Source of the DNA: Actinobacteria bacterium 69-20
GTDB taxonomy: Bacteria; Actinomycetota; Actinomycetes; Mycobacteriales; Nakamurellaceae
Assembly (NCBI GenBank): GCA_001897425.1
Contig: MKSW01000033.1
Coordinates: 292,717 to 356,716, forward strand
Direction: 5' to 3'
DNA: 64,000 bases
Of this stretch, positions 8,441 through 16,540 are shown one piece after another; position 1 is the stretch's first letter, and every line of letters begins with the position of its first letter. The notes under the pieces are model-generated. The model had not been told where the DNA came from. It did no database searches and saw only the letters and a program-made list of their open reading frames with translations. The position numbers and the translations under genes are program-made.

Positions 8441-9880
8441 TCAGTGTCGCAGGCCGGCGCGCCCGCGTAGTGCGGCGAGGATTCCAGCAGCCGCCGCGAC
8501 CGCCGCGAGAAACCATGCGGCAGCGGTGAAACCGCCCACGACGAGGTCCGGGGAGTGCGGGTTCTCGCCGGCGATGGCCCCGAACACCAACCCGGTGAAC
8601 GCCAGCCCCATCGCGGTGCCCATGCCCCGGGTCATGTTCAACACACCGGCGGCGACCCCCGACCGGTCGGGCGGCGCGGCCGCCATGATCGCGGCATTGT
8701 TCGGCGGGGTGAACAGCCCCATGCCGATGCCGAGCAGAACGAGCCCTGAAAGGAACATCGTCATACTCGATCCGAGAAGCGCGAGACCGACCAAAGCGGC
8801 TGCGGACAGCGCCATCCCGGCCACGGTCAGCGGGCGCGCGCCGATCCGGTCGGCCCACCGCCCCGCCAGCGGCGCGGTCAGGCCGAGCAGCACCGGCATC
8901 ACCGTGAGCTCCACACCGGCGCGGCCGGGACCCTCGTGCAGGGCGCGCTGCAGGTAGAACGGCACCACGAACAGCACCCCGAACATCACCAGGTAGGACA
9001 GCAACCCGCTGGCGATCCCCGCCGAGAACGGCACCCGGCTAAACAGTGCGAGATCGAGCATCGGGTGCGCGGCGCGGCGCTGCCGGGCAAGGAAAATTAT
9101 GGCGAGCGCGACCGCGAGGGCGAACAGGCCGAGGATCAGCGGGGAAGTCCAGCCGGCGTCGTTGCCCAGCGAGATCCCGGCGAGCAGCGCCACCACCGCC
9201 GGGAAGAACAAGGCGAGCCCCCACCAGTCGAACTGGGTGCGGCGGGCCAGGTTTCGCGAGCGCGGGATGAAGAACCAGCCGAGCGCCACGCCCAGGAGGC
9301 CCATCGGCACGTTGACCCAGAAGATCCACCGCCAGCCGCCCGCCGCCACCAACAGACCCCCGACCGTCGGCCCGAGCGCCAAGCCGAGCGCCTGCGCCGC
9401 GCCCTGGATCCCGATACCGCGACCGAGATTGTCGGGCGGCATCGCGAGATAGATGATCGCGACGCTGTTCGCCTGCAGCATCGCGGCGCCGATCGCCTGC
9501 AACCCGCGAAACACATCGAGCATGACGAGGTTCGGCGCGAACCCGCACAAGGCGGAGCCGACGATGAACACCGCAAAACCGTAGGTGTACAGCAACTTTC
9601 GGCCGACCATGTCCGCGAGCCGGCCCACCGCCGTCACCAACGCGACCAACACCAATAGATACGTGAGACCCACCCACGTCACCGCACCGATGCTCGCCCG
9701 GAACTCCTGCTCCAACGCGGGAAAAGCGAGAGTCACGATGCTCGCATCCAACTGCCCCATGAACGCGCCGATACACACCGTGCCCACCGCGAACCAGTGC
9801 GCGTTCGGATGGTCCCGGATGGCGGCGGGCCGGGCGGGTTCGGTGGTCAGGCCGCTCCGGATCCGGCGCCAATCGGGCAT
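8441..9880 (-). CDS. MFS drug/proton antiporter, DHA2 (14-TM) type
   Basis: A 479-residue permease of the EmrB/QacA branch, expected to export drugs or metabolites against protons. It shows [16 protein letters not shown] in the first helix, the loop motif [16 protein letters not shown], and the antiporter segment [13 protein letters not shown]. About 14 hydrophobic segments can be counted. The start is set at ATG 9880 ([10 protein letters not shown]). A longer frame to 10015 runs through the hairpin at 9942-10003 and is unlikely to be translated. One motif copy lies inside the gene (8759-8765). The gene is divergent from the glycosylase. Confidence 0.9.
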   Translation of the reverse strand: MPDWRRIRSGLTTEPARPAAIRDHPNAHWFAVGTVCIGAFMGQLDASIVTLAFPALEQEFRASIGAVTWVGLTYLLVLVALVTAVGRLADMVGRKLLYTYGFAVFIVGSALCGFAPNLVMLDVFRGLQAIGAAMLQANSVAIIYLAMPPDNLGRGIGIQGAAQALGLALGPTVGGLLVAAGGWRWIFWVNVPMGLLGVALGWFFIPRSRNLARRTQFDWWGLALFFPAVVALLAGISLGNDAGWTSPLILGLFALAVALAIIFLARQRRAAHPMLDLALFSRVPFSAGIASGLLSYLVMFGVLFVVPFYLQRALHEGPGRAGVELTVMPVLLGLTAPLAGRWADRIGARPLTVAGMALSAAALVGLALLGSSMTMFLSGLVLLGIGMGLFTPPNNAAIMAAAPPDRSGVAAGVLNMTRGMGTAMGLAFTGLVFGAIAGENPHSPDLVVGGFTAAAWFLAAVAAAAGILAALRGRAGLRH

Positions 9881-9941
9881 GGGGCCAAGAGTAGGCGGGC
9901 CGCCCGCGCCCTCCGTTCGGACCATCCGTTCGGCGAACGTT

Positions 9942-10003
9942 CGTCGAGTGGGAGTCCTGCAGAGAAATCTGGCGCCCAGACTCTGCACAACTCCCACTCG
10001 ACG
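9942..10003. repeat. Long nested inverted repeat (26 paired bases)
   Basis: Arms 9942-9955 (CGTCGAGTGGGAGT) and 9990-10003 are perfect complements. Inside them TGCAGAG (9958-9964) pairs with CTCTGCA (9981-9987), and inside that TCTGG (9968-9972) with CCAGA (9976-9980). This gives 26 pairs with only small bulges and a 3-base loop. It lies between divergent genes, so it is not an ordinary terminator. It could be a cruciform, a regulator site or a miniature element. Confidence 0.85.
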
Positions 10004-10053
10004 GCACATGTCCACCCGTTGCCGGCCACTGCGCGGTGCGGAACACTCAGGCC

Positions 10054-10935
10054 ATGCCCGAACTGCCGGAGATCACCGCTCTCGCCGCGTTCCTGGTCGA
10101 CCACGCAGCGGGGGCGCAGATTGCCGCCGTGAACGTCGCATCGCTGAACGCCCTCACCACGTTCGACCCGCCGGCATCCGCGCTGGTGGGCCGGACGATC
10201 GCGGGCGCGACGCGGCACGGCAAGTTCCTGGATATCGCTACGACCGGGCCGGCGCCGGCGGAACTCCACCTCGTGGTGCACCTCGCCCGCGCCGGCTGGC
10301 TGCAGTGGTCCGATGCGTTGCCCGTCGCGCCGCCGAAGTTGCACGGCCGCATAGCACTGCGGGTGCGCCTGGCGACCGGATCCGGGTTCGACATCACCGA
10401 GGCCGGAACGAAGAAGGCGGTGACGGCCGCGGTGGTGGCGGACCCGACGGATGTGCCGGGCGTCGCCCGGCTCGGGCCGGACGCGCTCGGACCGGACGGG
10501 GCCGGTTTGGACGCAGAGCAGCTGGCCGCGATCCTCGCCGGGCAGACGAGCCGGATCAAGACGGTGCTCACCGATCAGAAGGCGATCGCCGGGATCGGCA
10601 ACGCCTACTCGGACGAGATCCTGCACACCGCAAGGCTTTCGCCGTTCGCGGCCGCGGGGACGCTCGATCCTGCAGCGGTCGAGCGGCTGGCCGACGCGAT
10701 GCGTGATGTGCTCACGGACGCGGTGCGGCGCAGCGTGGGTGAGAAGGCCGCACGGCTGAAGGGCGAGAAGCGCAGCGGCCTTCGGGTGCACGCCCGGAGT
10801 GGCCTGCCCTGCCCGGTGTGCGGCGAGACGATCGCGGAGGTCGCGTATGCGGATCACTCGTTTCAGTACTGCCCGGGATGCCAGACCGGTGGTCGGGTAC
10901 TCGCGGACCGCCGCCGCTCCAGGTTTCTGCGCTGA
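10054..10935 (+). CDS. Fpg/Nei-family DNA glycosylase/AP lyase
   Basis: A base-excision repair enzyme of 293 residues. The start MPELPE places the catalytic proline and glutamate at positions 2 and 3, which fixes ATG 10054 over the upstream ATG at 10036. A helix-two-turns-helix region (QTSRIKTVLTDQKAIAGIGNAY) precedes a C-terminal zinc finger CPVC...CPGC (C-x2-C, 16 residues, C-x2-C). The sequence between differs from canonical MutM, so it fits the actinobacterial Fpg/Nei-like group; the lesion preference is unknown. A motif copy follows 5 bases after the stop. Confidence 0.93.
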   Translation: MPELPEITALAAFLVDHAAGAQIAAVNVASLNALTTFDPPASALVGRTIAGATRHGKFLDIATTGPAPAELHLVVHLARAGWLQWSDALPVAPPKLHGRIALRVRLATGSGFDITEAGTKKAVTAAVVADPTDVPGVARLGPDALGPDGAGLDAEQLAAILAGQTSRIKTVLTDQKAIAGIGNAYSDEILHTARLSPFAAAGTLDPAAVERLADAMRDVLTDAVRRSVGEKAARLKGEKRSGLRVHARSGLPCPVCGETIAEVAYADHSFQYCPGCQTGGRVLADRRRSRFLR

Positions 10936-11422
10936 CCGGGTATGACGCTGATGGCGCTGTCCGCCGCGGTGGGCGGGGTGCGTGGGTGCGCGGGCGCGAG
11001 TTGACCGTGCGCGCGGGGGCGTGGGTTGACTGGGGCGTTTGCTGAGGGACGGGGCTCCGCGCCGGCCCTACGCTGGGGTGTGCATCCTGCAGCAATCTGC
11101 CCGAATCGTCCCGGTTACACGCACACTCGTCTGCAGCATTCACACCGACGTCGATGGGTGTGAATCCTGCAGCGCGTGTTCGGCGTGTCGCTCTGCTGGA
11201 CTCACACCGCTGGGGGCGGGCGCCGGAGTTAATGCTCCCGACCCTCATGACGGTGTGCATCCTGCAGCGCGTGTCCGGCGTGTCGCTCTGCTGGGCTCAC
11301 ACCCCTCGAGGCATATGCCGGAGTCAGCGCTCCCGGCCCTCATGACGGTGTGCATCCTGCAGCATTCTGTCCAATATGTCCCAGTTACATGCACACCGAC
11401 TCTGCCCGAACAACCGATCCCC
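10936..11422. other. Intergenic region with motif copy and repeat cluster 1
   Basis: A 487-base gap between convergent genes. A forward motif copy (core 10941-10947) comes first, then four 49-50 bp elements described separately. I see no gene. Frames crossing the repeats give non-conserved cysteine-rich peptides and change frame between copies. Confidence 0.7.
11078..11396 (+). repeat. Cluster of four 49-50 bp elements with GTGTGC/GCACAC ends
   Basis: Copies lie at 11078-11126, 11158-11207, 11253-11302 and 11348-11396. The first and last are type 1 (GTGTGCATCCTGCAGCA, then a TCTG-CC-TCCC-GTTACA core, then GCACAC). The middle two are type 2, which share the ends and CCTGCAGC but have a core reading GTGTTCGGCGTGTCGCTC. 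Copies 2, 3 and 4 start exactly 95 bases apart, and the two 45-base spacers between them are alike, ending CCCTCATGACG. Spacers that resemble each other rule out a CRISPR array. Confidence 0.9.
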
Positions 11423-12352
11423 CTACCCGGCCGGGGCCAGCACGAAGGAATCGGTCTCCGAGGTGTCGTCGGCGATCTCCTCCAGGTCGAGAGTCGGCGG
11501 GCGTGACTCGAACAGCGCCTGCGCGATGTGGCCCTTCTCGGGCGTCGTCCAGAACTCCTCCCCGGGGAACGGGACGCGGAGCGCGTAGAACTTGCTGCCC
11601 TCCGTCCACTTCTGCTCGCCGAACAGCGGCGTGGTGATGATCCCGAGGAAGCGCTGCCACTCGTCCTCCTCGCTCACGTCCCCGCACACGCCTTTCACCG
11701 CTGTGGTCTCCTGTTTCCAGAACTCGCTGACATCGCTGATCGTCATCTCGCCCTGCAGCACCGGCGCATTGATGCCGTTGGTGTCGGAGTACCGCAGCGT
11801 GACGGCGACGCGGCCGGGGCGCTTCGCCGTCATGTCGAAGTCGGACTTCGTGGTGCACGGAAGATTGCCGTTGCTCATGGTGGTGACCTCGTCGCCGTGC
11901 TTCCACGTCGCGCGTTTCCAGGCCAGCGGCCCGGTCCCCGAGTAGCTCTTGCCGCTGGGGTCGAGGGTAAGCGGAACCGTTGCCACCAACTGGATGTCGC
12001 GAAATTCCCAGGCGGTGCCGCCCTCGATCGTGCCGCTGCCGTCGATGTAGCTCTGGTGCTCGTACACGAAGGTCAGGTGCTCCGGCGGGGTGACGGACGT
12101 CGGTCCCGTCGTCGAGGTGGTCGTCGATGTATCCGTCGATGACGATGTGTCCGTGGTAGGCCCCGATCGGGGCGCCGATGCGCCGGAAACCGGTGCCTGC
12201 TGTGCCTTCTCGGCGCTTCCGGCCGCACCGCCGTCGCGGCAGGCGGCGAGCAGCAGCGGCAGGGCCAAGATCGTCAGTGCGGCGATGGCGCCGCGGGCCG
12301 CGGGCGCGACGCGGCGCCGCGGCGATCGGGGTTGCTGGGAGGTTTTCGACAT
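11423..12352 (-). CDS. Secreted lipoprotein of unknown function
   Basis: A 309-residue protein with a basic N-terminus, a hydrophobic signal segment and lipobox LLAAC (Cys38), so it should be exported and lipid-anchored. A Ser/Thr-rich linker (about 60-90, TSSSTDTSTTTSTTG) precedes a folded domain of about 215 residues with two cysteines (PCTTKS and KGVCGD) that may form a disulfide. I recognise no family. The start is ATG 12352 after a good GGGAGG on the complement. A longer frame to 12394 only adds arginines. Confidence 0.75.
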   Translation of the reverse strand: MSKTSQQPRSPRRRVAPAARGAIAALTILALPLLLAACRDGGAAGSAEKAQQAPVSGASAPRSGPTTDTSSSTDTSTTTSTTGPTSVTPPEHLTFVYEHQSYIDGSGTIEGGTAWEFRDIQLVATVPLTLDPSGKSYSGTGPLAWKRATWKHGDEVTTMSNGNLPCTTKSDFDMTAKRPGRVAVTLRYSDTNGINAPVLQGEMTISDVSEFWKQETTAVKGVCGDVSEEDEWQRFLGIITTPLFGEQKWTEGSKFYALRVPFPGEEFWTTPEKGHIAQALFESRPPTLDLEEIADDTSETDSFVLAPAG

Positions 12353-12576
12353 GCGCCGACGGTACGAACTCGCGCGGCGCCTGCCCATCCGCAAAGTGCG
12401 CCAACTCCCGGATCATCACCCGTGCGGCAACGACGGCAACGACGACGCAACGCCGATCCGCCTGCCACCCGGATATGACGCGGTTCGCGGCCCCCGGCCG
12501 AACGGCGAACATCACGCATCACCCGACCTCGGCCTACCGTGGGCGGAGGCAGTCCCGTCGAGCCGGAGGTGCCACG
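12353..12576. other. Divergent intergenic region with a motif copy
   Basis: 224 bases between the lipoprotein start and a small frame on the other strand. A forward motif copy is at 12469-12490 (CCCGGATATGACGCGGTTCGCGG). Nothing else is recognisable. Confidence 0.5.
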
Positions 12577-12747
12577 ATGCCGCAACCCGATCCCGTCGCC
12601 GTGGACTCCGCACCGCTGCTCGACCGGTTGACCCGCGACGGCACCCTGTCCCGGCCGCTCCGCTCGACCCGCCCTACCGCATCGGATGCGAAGCGCGTAT
12701 CCGCGACCCGCCCGGTATCCGATCTGGTTTCCGAGCAACGGCGCTGA
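12577..12747 (+). CDS. Small hypothetical protein or gene fragment
   Basis: A possible 56-residue product starting at ATG 12577 with GGAGG about 7 bases upstream. It reads PQPDPVAVDSAPLLDRLTRDG and then an Arg/Ser/Thr-rich tail with no recognisable domain. The good ribosome site suggests a real start. The tail looks like an out-of-frame extension, so this may be the head of a decayed gene. Confidence 0.3.
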   Translation: MPQPDPVAVDSAPLLDRLTRDGTLSRPLRSTRPTASDAKRVSATRPVSDLVSEQRR

Positions 12748-12853
12748 CCTGCGTCATGCCGATCAGGTATTTCGACCCCGCCAGCGAGGATTGCTTCGCC
12801 AACAACGGTGGCGATCGACAACGCGAACCGTTCGAGGCTTGTACCGTGGTGCG

Positions 12854-13399
12854 GTGCCGCTCGCCTCGAAACCTCATGCCGCGCGCCGGATTCTCGTCTA
12901 CGGGGTCACCGGGAGCGGGAAGAGCACGGCGGCGCAGCACATCGCCGAGCGCACCGGACTGCCGCTGTTCCTGGCCGACGGGTTCTGCTGGGAGCCGGGT
13001 TGGACGCCGGTATCCGAGGAGCGCCAGCGCGAGCGCTTCGAGGCGGCGACCGCTGGTGACGCGTGGGTGCTGGATACCGCCTACGGGACCTCACTCGACA
13101 TCGCGGTGCCGCGGGCCGAGCTGATCGTGGCCCTCGACTACCCGCGCTGGTTTTCCCTGCAGCGGCTGGTGCGCCGGTCCGTCCGTCGCGCCGACACCCA
13201 ACAGCCGATCTGCAACGGGAATACCGAATCCTGGCGTCGACTGGCGTCGCGGGACTCCATCCTGCGCTGGCACTTTCGCAGCTTCGCCCGCAAGCGCGAC
13301 CGCATCCGGCAGTGGGCAGCAGCGTCCGACGGCCCGCCGGTGCTGGTGCTTCGCCGTCCCCGCGCACTCGAAGAGTTCATCGCGACCTTGCAACGCTGA
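12854..13399 (+). CDS. Adenylate-kinase-like P-loop protein
   Basis: A 181-residue P-loop NTPase: Walker A GVTGSGKST at residues 17-25, then ERTGLPLFLADGFCWEPGW and, near residue 100, the LVRRSVRRAD lid-like stretch. This matches the small group annotated as adenylate kinase or topology-modulation (FlaR-like) proteins, whose substrate is not settled. GTG 12854 is chosen because it keeps the strand before the P-loop. The longer frame from 12686 has non-coding character. Confidence 0.75.
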   Translation: MPLASKPHAARRILVYGVTGSGKSTAAQHIAERTGLPLFLADGFCWEPGWTPVSEERQRERFEAATAGDAWVLDTAYGTSLDIAVPRAELIVALDYPRWFSLQRLVRRSVRRADTQQPICNGNTESWRRLASRDSILRWHFRSFARKRDRIRQWAAASDGPPVLVLRRPRALEEFIATLQR

Positions 13400-13485
13400 T
13401 CGCTGCGAGTATGACGTCATTCTCCGCACCGCCCGTGCGGCTTACCCTGGAGCGGAGGGCCTGTGCCTACCGGGGAGAGTTGATC

Positions 13486-13946
13486 ATGCCGCCGAAGACG
13501 ACCGCCGTCGCCCAGGGCGACCTGCCGTCCGGCGAGCAGTGGGTGCTGCATGCGGGCGGCATCGCAGAAGACTTCAGCACGTCGCTGGAGACGATTCACC
13601 CGGACGGGCATCGAGACCAGGGCGGTATGGCCGGACCCGCGCTGTACCCCGACACCCTCTCAACGTCTACACCGGTGGCGCGGACCGCGGACTGCGCCGC
13701 GTGCTCGTTCGCGCCGACACCCGGGTCACGCGCATCGAGATCCGGCTGGCGGACGGCGATCTCGTATCCCTCGCCCCGGCGGCCACCTGGCCTGACCCGC
13801 CGCTCGCGCTCTTCGCCGCGCTGCTCCCGCCGACCGCGCACCTGGCCTCCATCACCGCGCTCGACGCCGCGGGCCGAAATCTCGAGGAGAACGACCTCAC
13901 CCGGCACGAGGCCGCCTGGCGCCGCTTCACGGGCGGTACACAATGA
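13486..13946 (+). pseudogene. Frameshifted hypothetical gene
   Basis: The N-terminal part starts at ATG 13486 behind GGGGAGAG and reads MPPKTTAVAQGDLPSGEQWV to about GPALYPDTL. At about 13655-13662 (ACCCTCTCAACG) the coding signal moves to the next frame, continuing LNVYTGGADRGLRRVLVRAD and ending TRHEAAWRRFTGGTQ at 13946. One missing base in the CTCTC run explains the break. The joined product would be about 153 residues with no family I recognise. It could be a true pseudogene, a sequencing error or a programmed shift. Confidence 0.6.
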
Positions 13947-14191
13947 ACGGCCTCGGCGTCGGGCGGCGCCCGCGAGGCAAGGATGACGCACCACCCAAGG
14001 TCACCGAGGGGCAGAGCGGCGCGCTCACATCACGGCCGACACCCCCGGTGCCGGCCGATCAAGCGTGGTTCTGGATGGAGCACCAGCAGGCACGTGAGCG
14101 CGAGGTTGACGAGCACGTGGCCGCCGGTCGGGTGACGGTGCACGACTCGACGGAGGCATTCCTCGCCCACCTCGATGAATCTCGCGCGTGA
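13943..14191 (+). CDS. Antitoxin remnant, C-terminal half of an AbrB/MazE-type protein
   Basis: 82 residues, with its start overlapping the previous stop by 4 bases. The stretch VPADQAWFWMEHQQAREREV, then AAGRVTVHDSTEAFLAHLDE, is typical of the tail of actinobacterial AbrB/MazE-type antitoxins. The usual AbrB DNA-binding N-terminus is missing and replaced by a charged unstructured head. No toxin gene follows directly. It is probably a truncated antitoxin in a decaying region. Confidence 0.5.
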   Translation: MNGLGVGRRPRGKDDAPPKVTEGQSGALTSRPTPPVPADQAWFWMEHQQAREREVDEHVAAGRVTVHDSTEAFLAHLDESRA

Positions 14192-14279
14192 CGTTCGAGA
14201 CCACGTCGACCGACGTGCGTTGTCTCTTGAGGATTGTCTTGCGGTGCCGTACACGACGCGTGCCATGTAACACTTCGGT

Positions 14280-14501
14280 ATGCCTGACGCTGTGAACGGA
14301 CGCATGGCGCAATATCGTGCGCGATTGCGGGCGCAGGGTATGCGGCTGCTGCAGATCTGGGTGCCCGACACCAGCGCTCCAGGCTTCGATGAGGAGTGCC
14401 ATCGCGAATCCGCGGCACTGGCCGCGAGCCAGTATGCCGAACAGGACCAGGCGTTCGTCGATTCGGTCTCGCAGTTCCCGGACGAGATGGACGATGAGTA
14501 A
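14280..14501 (+). CDS. mazE: MazE-type antitoxin (DUF3018 family)
   Basis: 73 residues with the signature RMAQYRARLRAQGMRLLQIW, then PDTSAPGFDEECHRESAAL, characteristic of the DUF3018 group of MazE antitoxins, and an acidic tail FPDEMDDE. Its last codons overlap the apparent start of mazF (ATGAGTAA at 14494-14501). The antitoxin frame itself is intact. Confidence 0.85.
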   Translation: MPDAVNGRMAQYRARLRAQGMRLLQIWVPDTSAPGFDEECHRESAALAASQYAEQDQAFVDSVSQFPDEMDDE

Positions 14502-14821
14502 AACGCGGGCAGCTGTGGACGCTGGCCGCCCCCGGTGACGACACGAGCAAACCTCGTCCAGCGTTGATCCTGCAGTCGGACAGATTCGACGCCACGAACT
14601 CCGTCGCCGTCTGCCCGCCGACGTCGGATCCGACCGAGAGCCTGCTGCGCATCGCCATCGACCCCACCGAAGCGAACGGCCTGACGACAGCGAGCCGGAT
14701 CATGATCGACAAGATCACCCCGCTGCGTCGCGACAGATTCAGCCACGCCATCGGGGCGCTGACCGACGCCCAGATGCTGTCCGTGAACCGATCGATCCTC
14801 GTCTTCCTCGGCATCGCCTAG
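14494..14821 (+). pseudogene. mazF: MazF toxin gene with a frameshift at codon 3
   Basis: From about 14503 one frame encodes a nearly full MazF: KRGQLWTLAAPGDDTSKPRP, then ALILQSDRFDA, SRIMIDKITPLRRDRFSHAIG and a conserved end SVNRSILVFLGIA. The natural start, ATG 14494 overlapping mazE, is in the wrong frame: ATG AGT AAA A CGC. Removing one A from the AAAA run at 14500-14503 restores MSKRGQLWTL. As written, translation could begin only at TTG 14564, losing the N-terminal strand and RG motif. It is either inactivated or a homopolymer error. Confidence 0.75.
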
Positions 14822-15049
14822 AGCCCCAGCGGCTTGGCCCATCTGCTCGACATAGGCGCAGATATCGCGGAATCACGCCGCGGCCGAGAGCCCTCGACCC
14901 GGCCCGGTGACCCGACATCACCCGACGTCGCTTAACGTGCCGACGAAGTGACCTGTTGGCCGTCGTCGCGTCATCGCTCGCGGTTCGGCGACTGCGACGA
15001 CATAGATCGTCTGCTGGCGGTTCGCGCCAGCGGGAGGAATCATGCGCAT
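14822..15049. other. Intergenic region, nothing recognised
   Basis: 228 bases between mazF and a lipoprotein gene. A ribosome site CGGGAGGAAT (15031-15040) at its end precedes two ATGs, 15042 (3 codons long) and 15050 (the lipoprotein). Confidence 0.4.
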
Positions 15050-16165
15050 ATGAGGTGGCGAGCGGGATGTCTCCTTGCCTGTCTGGTGATGATCGCGTCA
15101 GCGTGCGGCGGCACCACACAGATCCGCGACGGGAGTTCACCGCGGCCGAGCGCGACGGTCGGCCTGATCGGGGCTCCTGGCGCGTTCGTCGCCGTCCGCG
15201 CCGTTGCGCCGCCGGGCGACTCGCGGGAGGTGACGATCTCCGATGCGCACACGGGCCGGATGCTGCGGGTCGTCCTGCCGGATCCGTGGCATGGCATGCA
15301 GGTGCAAGCGACCGCGGTGGCCTCCGGGAAGGTGTGGGTGACGCTGTCGAGCGGGCCCCGCTGCAGCAGTGGCGTGGAGGGCTGCGGACCGGTACCCGGC
15401 TCCTGCGCCGGCCAGGTCATCACGATCGCACCGACGGACGGCACACCCTCAGTCGCCCTCACCGCACCGGCCGACGAACTCATCGCCGACGCGAAGCCCA
15501 GCCCGGACGGATCTCTCCTCGCCTACCTGGACGGCAGCTGCGACAGCTCGTACTTCAACCAGCACCTGCAGGTACGCGACCTCCGCACCGGCCGGTCCTG
15601 GTCCATCGGCGCCGCCCTTGCGATGTGCCACAGCCTCGGCAGCATCTCCTGGACACCCAACGGCCAGAACCTGGTCGTCGCCTACGGCCCGTCCACCCTC
15701 CCCCCGGGCGCAGCCGGCGACTACGGTCACGGCACCTGCCAATCGCCCGGCCCCGCCCAGTTGGCGGTGGTCCCCGCCCTTCAGGGCGCCCCGGACCTAC
15801 CGGGGGTTCACACGGCGATGGACGCCGACTGCCAGGCAGCGGCCGTCACCGCAACCAAAGACGGCTACGCGGCGATCGAGGCGTGCGGCTCTCCGGACTA
15901 CCTGTCCGGACCTGCCCTTCTCCTGGCTCTCGACCCGACACTGCACATCACCAAACGAACATCTATCGGGGCATGTGTCGACGGCGCCGAACTGACGGCC
16001 GGCAGCGACTTCACCGACCTGCTGGGATCGAGCTACCAATTCTGCAACCCACCGGGCACCACCCCGCCGCGCACCCGGACCTTCACCGACACCGGCATCG
16101 GGCCACACACCGTCATCGACACAGCCAACAGCGGCACTGACGCGGTGACGGCGATCAGCTGGTAA
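15050..16165 (+). CDS. Lipoprotein with beta-propeller-like repeats
   Basis: A 371-residue exported protein. The signal segment is followed by SAC at Cys19, a plausible lipobox. The mature part has repeated strand-like units with TolB/WD40-like phrasing (KPSPDGSLLAYLDGSCDSSY, SISWTPNGQNLVVAY) and eight or more cysteines in pairs, which suggests disulfides outside the membrane. Function unknown. ATG 15050 is in frame with the signal; the nearer ATG 15042 makes only MRI and may tune initiation. Confidence 0.75.
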   Translation: MRWRAGCLLACLVMIASACGGTTQIRDGSSPRPSATVGLIGAPGAFVAVRAVAPPGDSREVTISDAHTGRMLRVVLPDPWHGMQVQATAVASGKVWVTLSSGPRCSSGVEGCGPVPGSCAGQVITIAPTDGTPSVALTAPADELIADAKPSPDGSLLAYLDGSCDSSYFNQHLQVRDLRTGRSWSIGAALAMCHSLGSISWTPNGQNLVVAYGPSTLPPGAAGDYGHGTCQSPGPAQLAVVPALQGAPDLPGVHTAMDADCQAAAVTATKDGYAAIEACGSPDYLSGPALLLALDPTLHITKRTSIGACVDGAELTAGSDFTDLLGSSYQFCNPPGTTPPRTRTFTDTGIGPHTVIDTANSGTDAVTAISW

Positions 16166-16257
16166 GGCGCCATCACGTCCCCCGCGCGACCCACACTCGA
16201 GCACATCCGCTGCCCGATCCACGGCGGAAGGCTCACGTAGCGATCACGCCGTCATTC

Positions 16258-16271
16258 TGTCAAAATTGACA
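16258..16271. promoter_or_regulatory. Palindromic operator at the vapB start
   Basis: TGTCAAAATTGACA is a 6-base inverted repeat around AA and ends 2 bases before the antitoxin ATG at 16274. It is AT-rich against its surroundings. Position and symmetry fit autorepression by the ribbon-helix-helix antitoxin encoded next. Confidence 0.6.
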
Positions 16272-16273
16272 TC

Positions 16274-16537
16274 ATGACGCGCAGGAAAACCACGGTGTAC
16301 ATCGATGACGCGCTGCTGCGCGCGGCGAAGGTCACCGCGGCACGCACCGGAAAGCGCGAGTACGAGATCTTCGAGGATGCGCTGCGCGAACACCTCGGGC
16401 TGGCCGGTGTCGTCGAACGTATCTGGGCCGGCATCGACGCCGCACACGCCCCGGACGAGACCGAGGCCGCTCGAATCGCGGCCGATGAGCTGACAGCCGT
16501 CCGCGCGGAAGGCCCCGTTCGTCACCGGGCGGGCTGA
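16274..16537 (+). CDS. VapB-like ribbon-helix-helix antitoxin
   Basis: 87 residues beginning RRKTTVYIDDALLRAAKVTA, the strand-helix start of ribbon-helix-helix repressors, and a longer C-terminal helix with acidic residues (IDAAHAPDETEAARIAADEL). It should bind the palindrome at 16258-16271. A PIN-domain coding region follows in the same reading frame after its TGA. Confidence 0.85.
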   Translation: MTRRKTTVYIDDALLRAAKVTAARTGKREYEIFEDALREHLGLAGVVERIWAGIDAAHAPDETEAARIAADELTAVRAEGPVRHRAG

Positions 16538-16540
16538 GCA

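Noticed and set aside
6796-8529. Long open frame antisense to ilvD
   Set aside because: It overlaps a complete, strongly conserved ilvD and has no recognisable domain.
11078-11396. Possible CRISPR array (regular 49-50 bp repeats at 80-95 base spacing)
   Set aside because: The spacers resemble each other, the repeats fall in two classes, orientation is mixed in the second cluster, and there are no cas genes in the window.
11039-11506. A coding frame over the repeat cluster giving repeated peptides such as VCILQQS
   Set aside because: The frame is not kept between copies, codon use is unlike neighbouring genes, and the second cluster reads differently. The repetition is explained at DNA level.
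12577-12747. N-terminal part of the adenylate-kinase-like gene at 12854
   Set aside because: The frame ends at 12747 with a poor-quality tail, the kinase-like protein is complete without it, and the frames differ.
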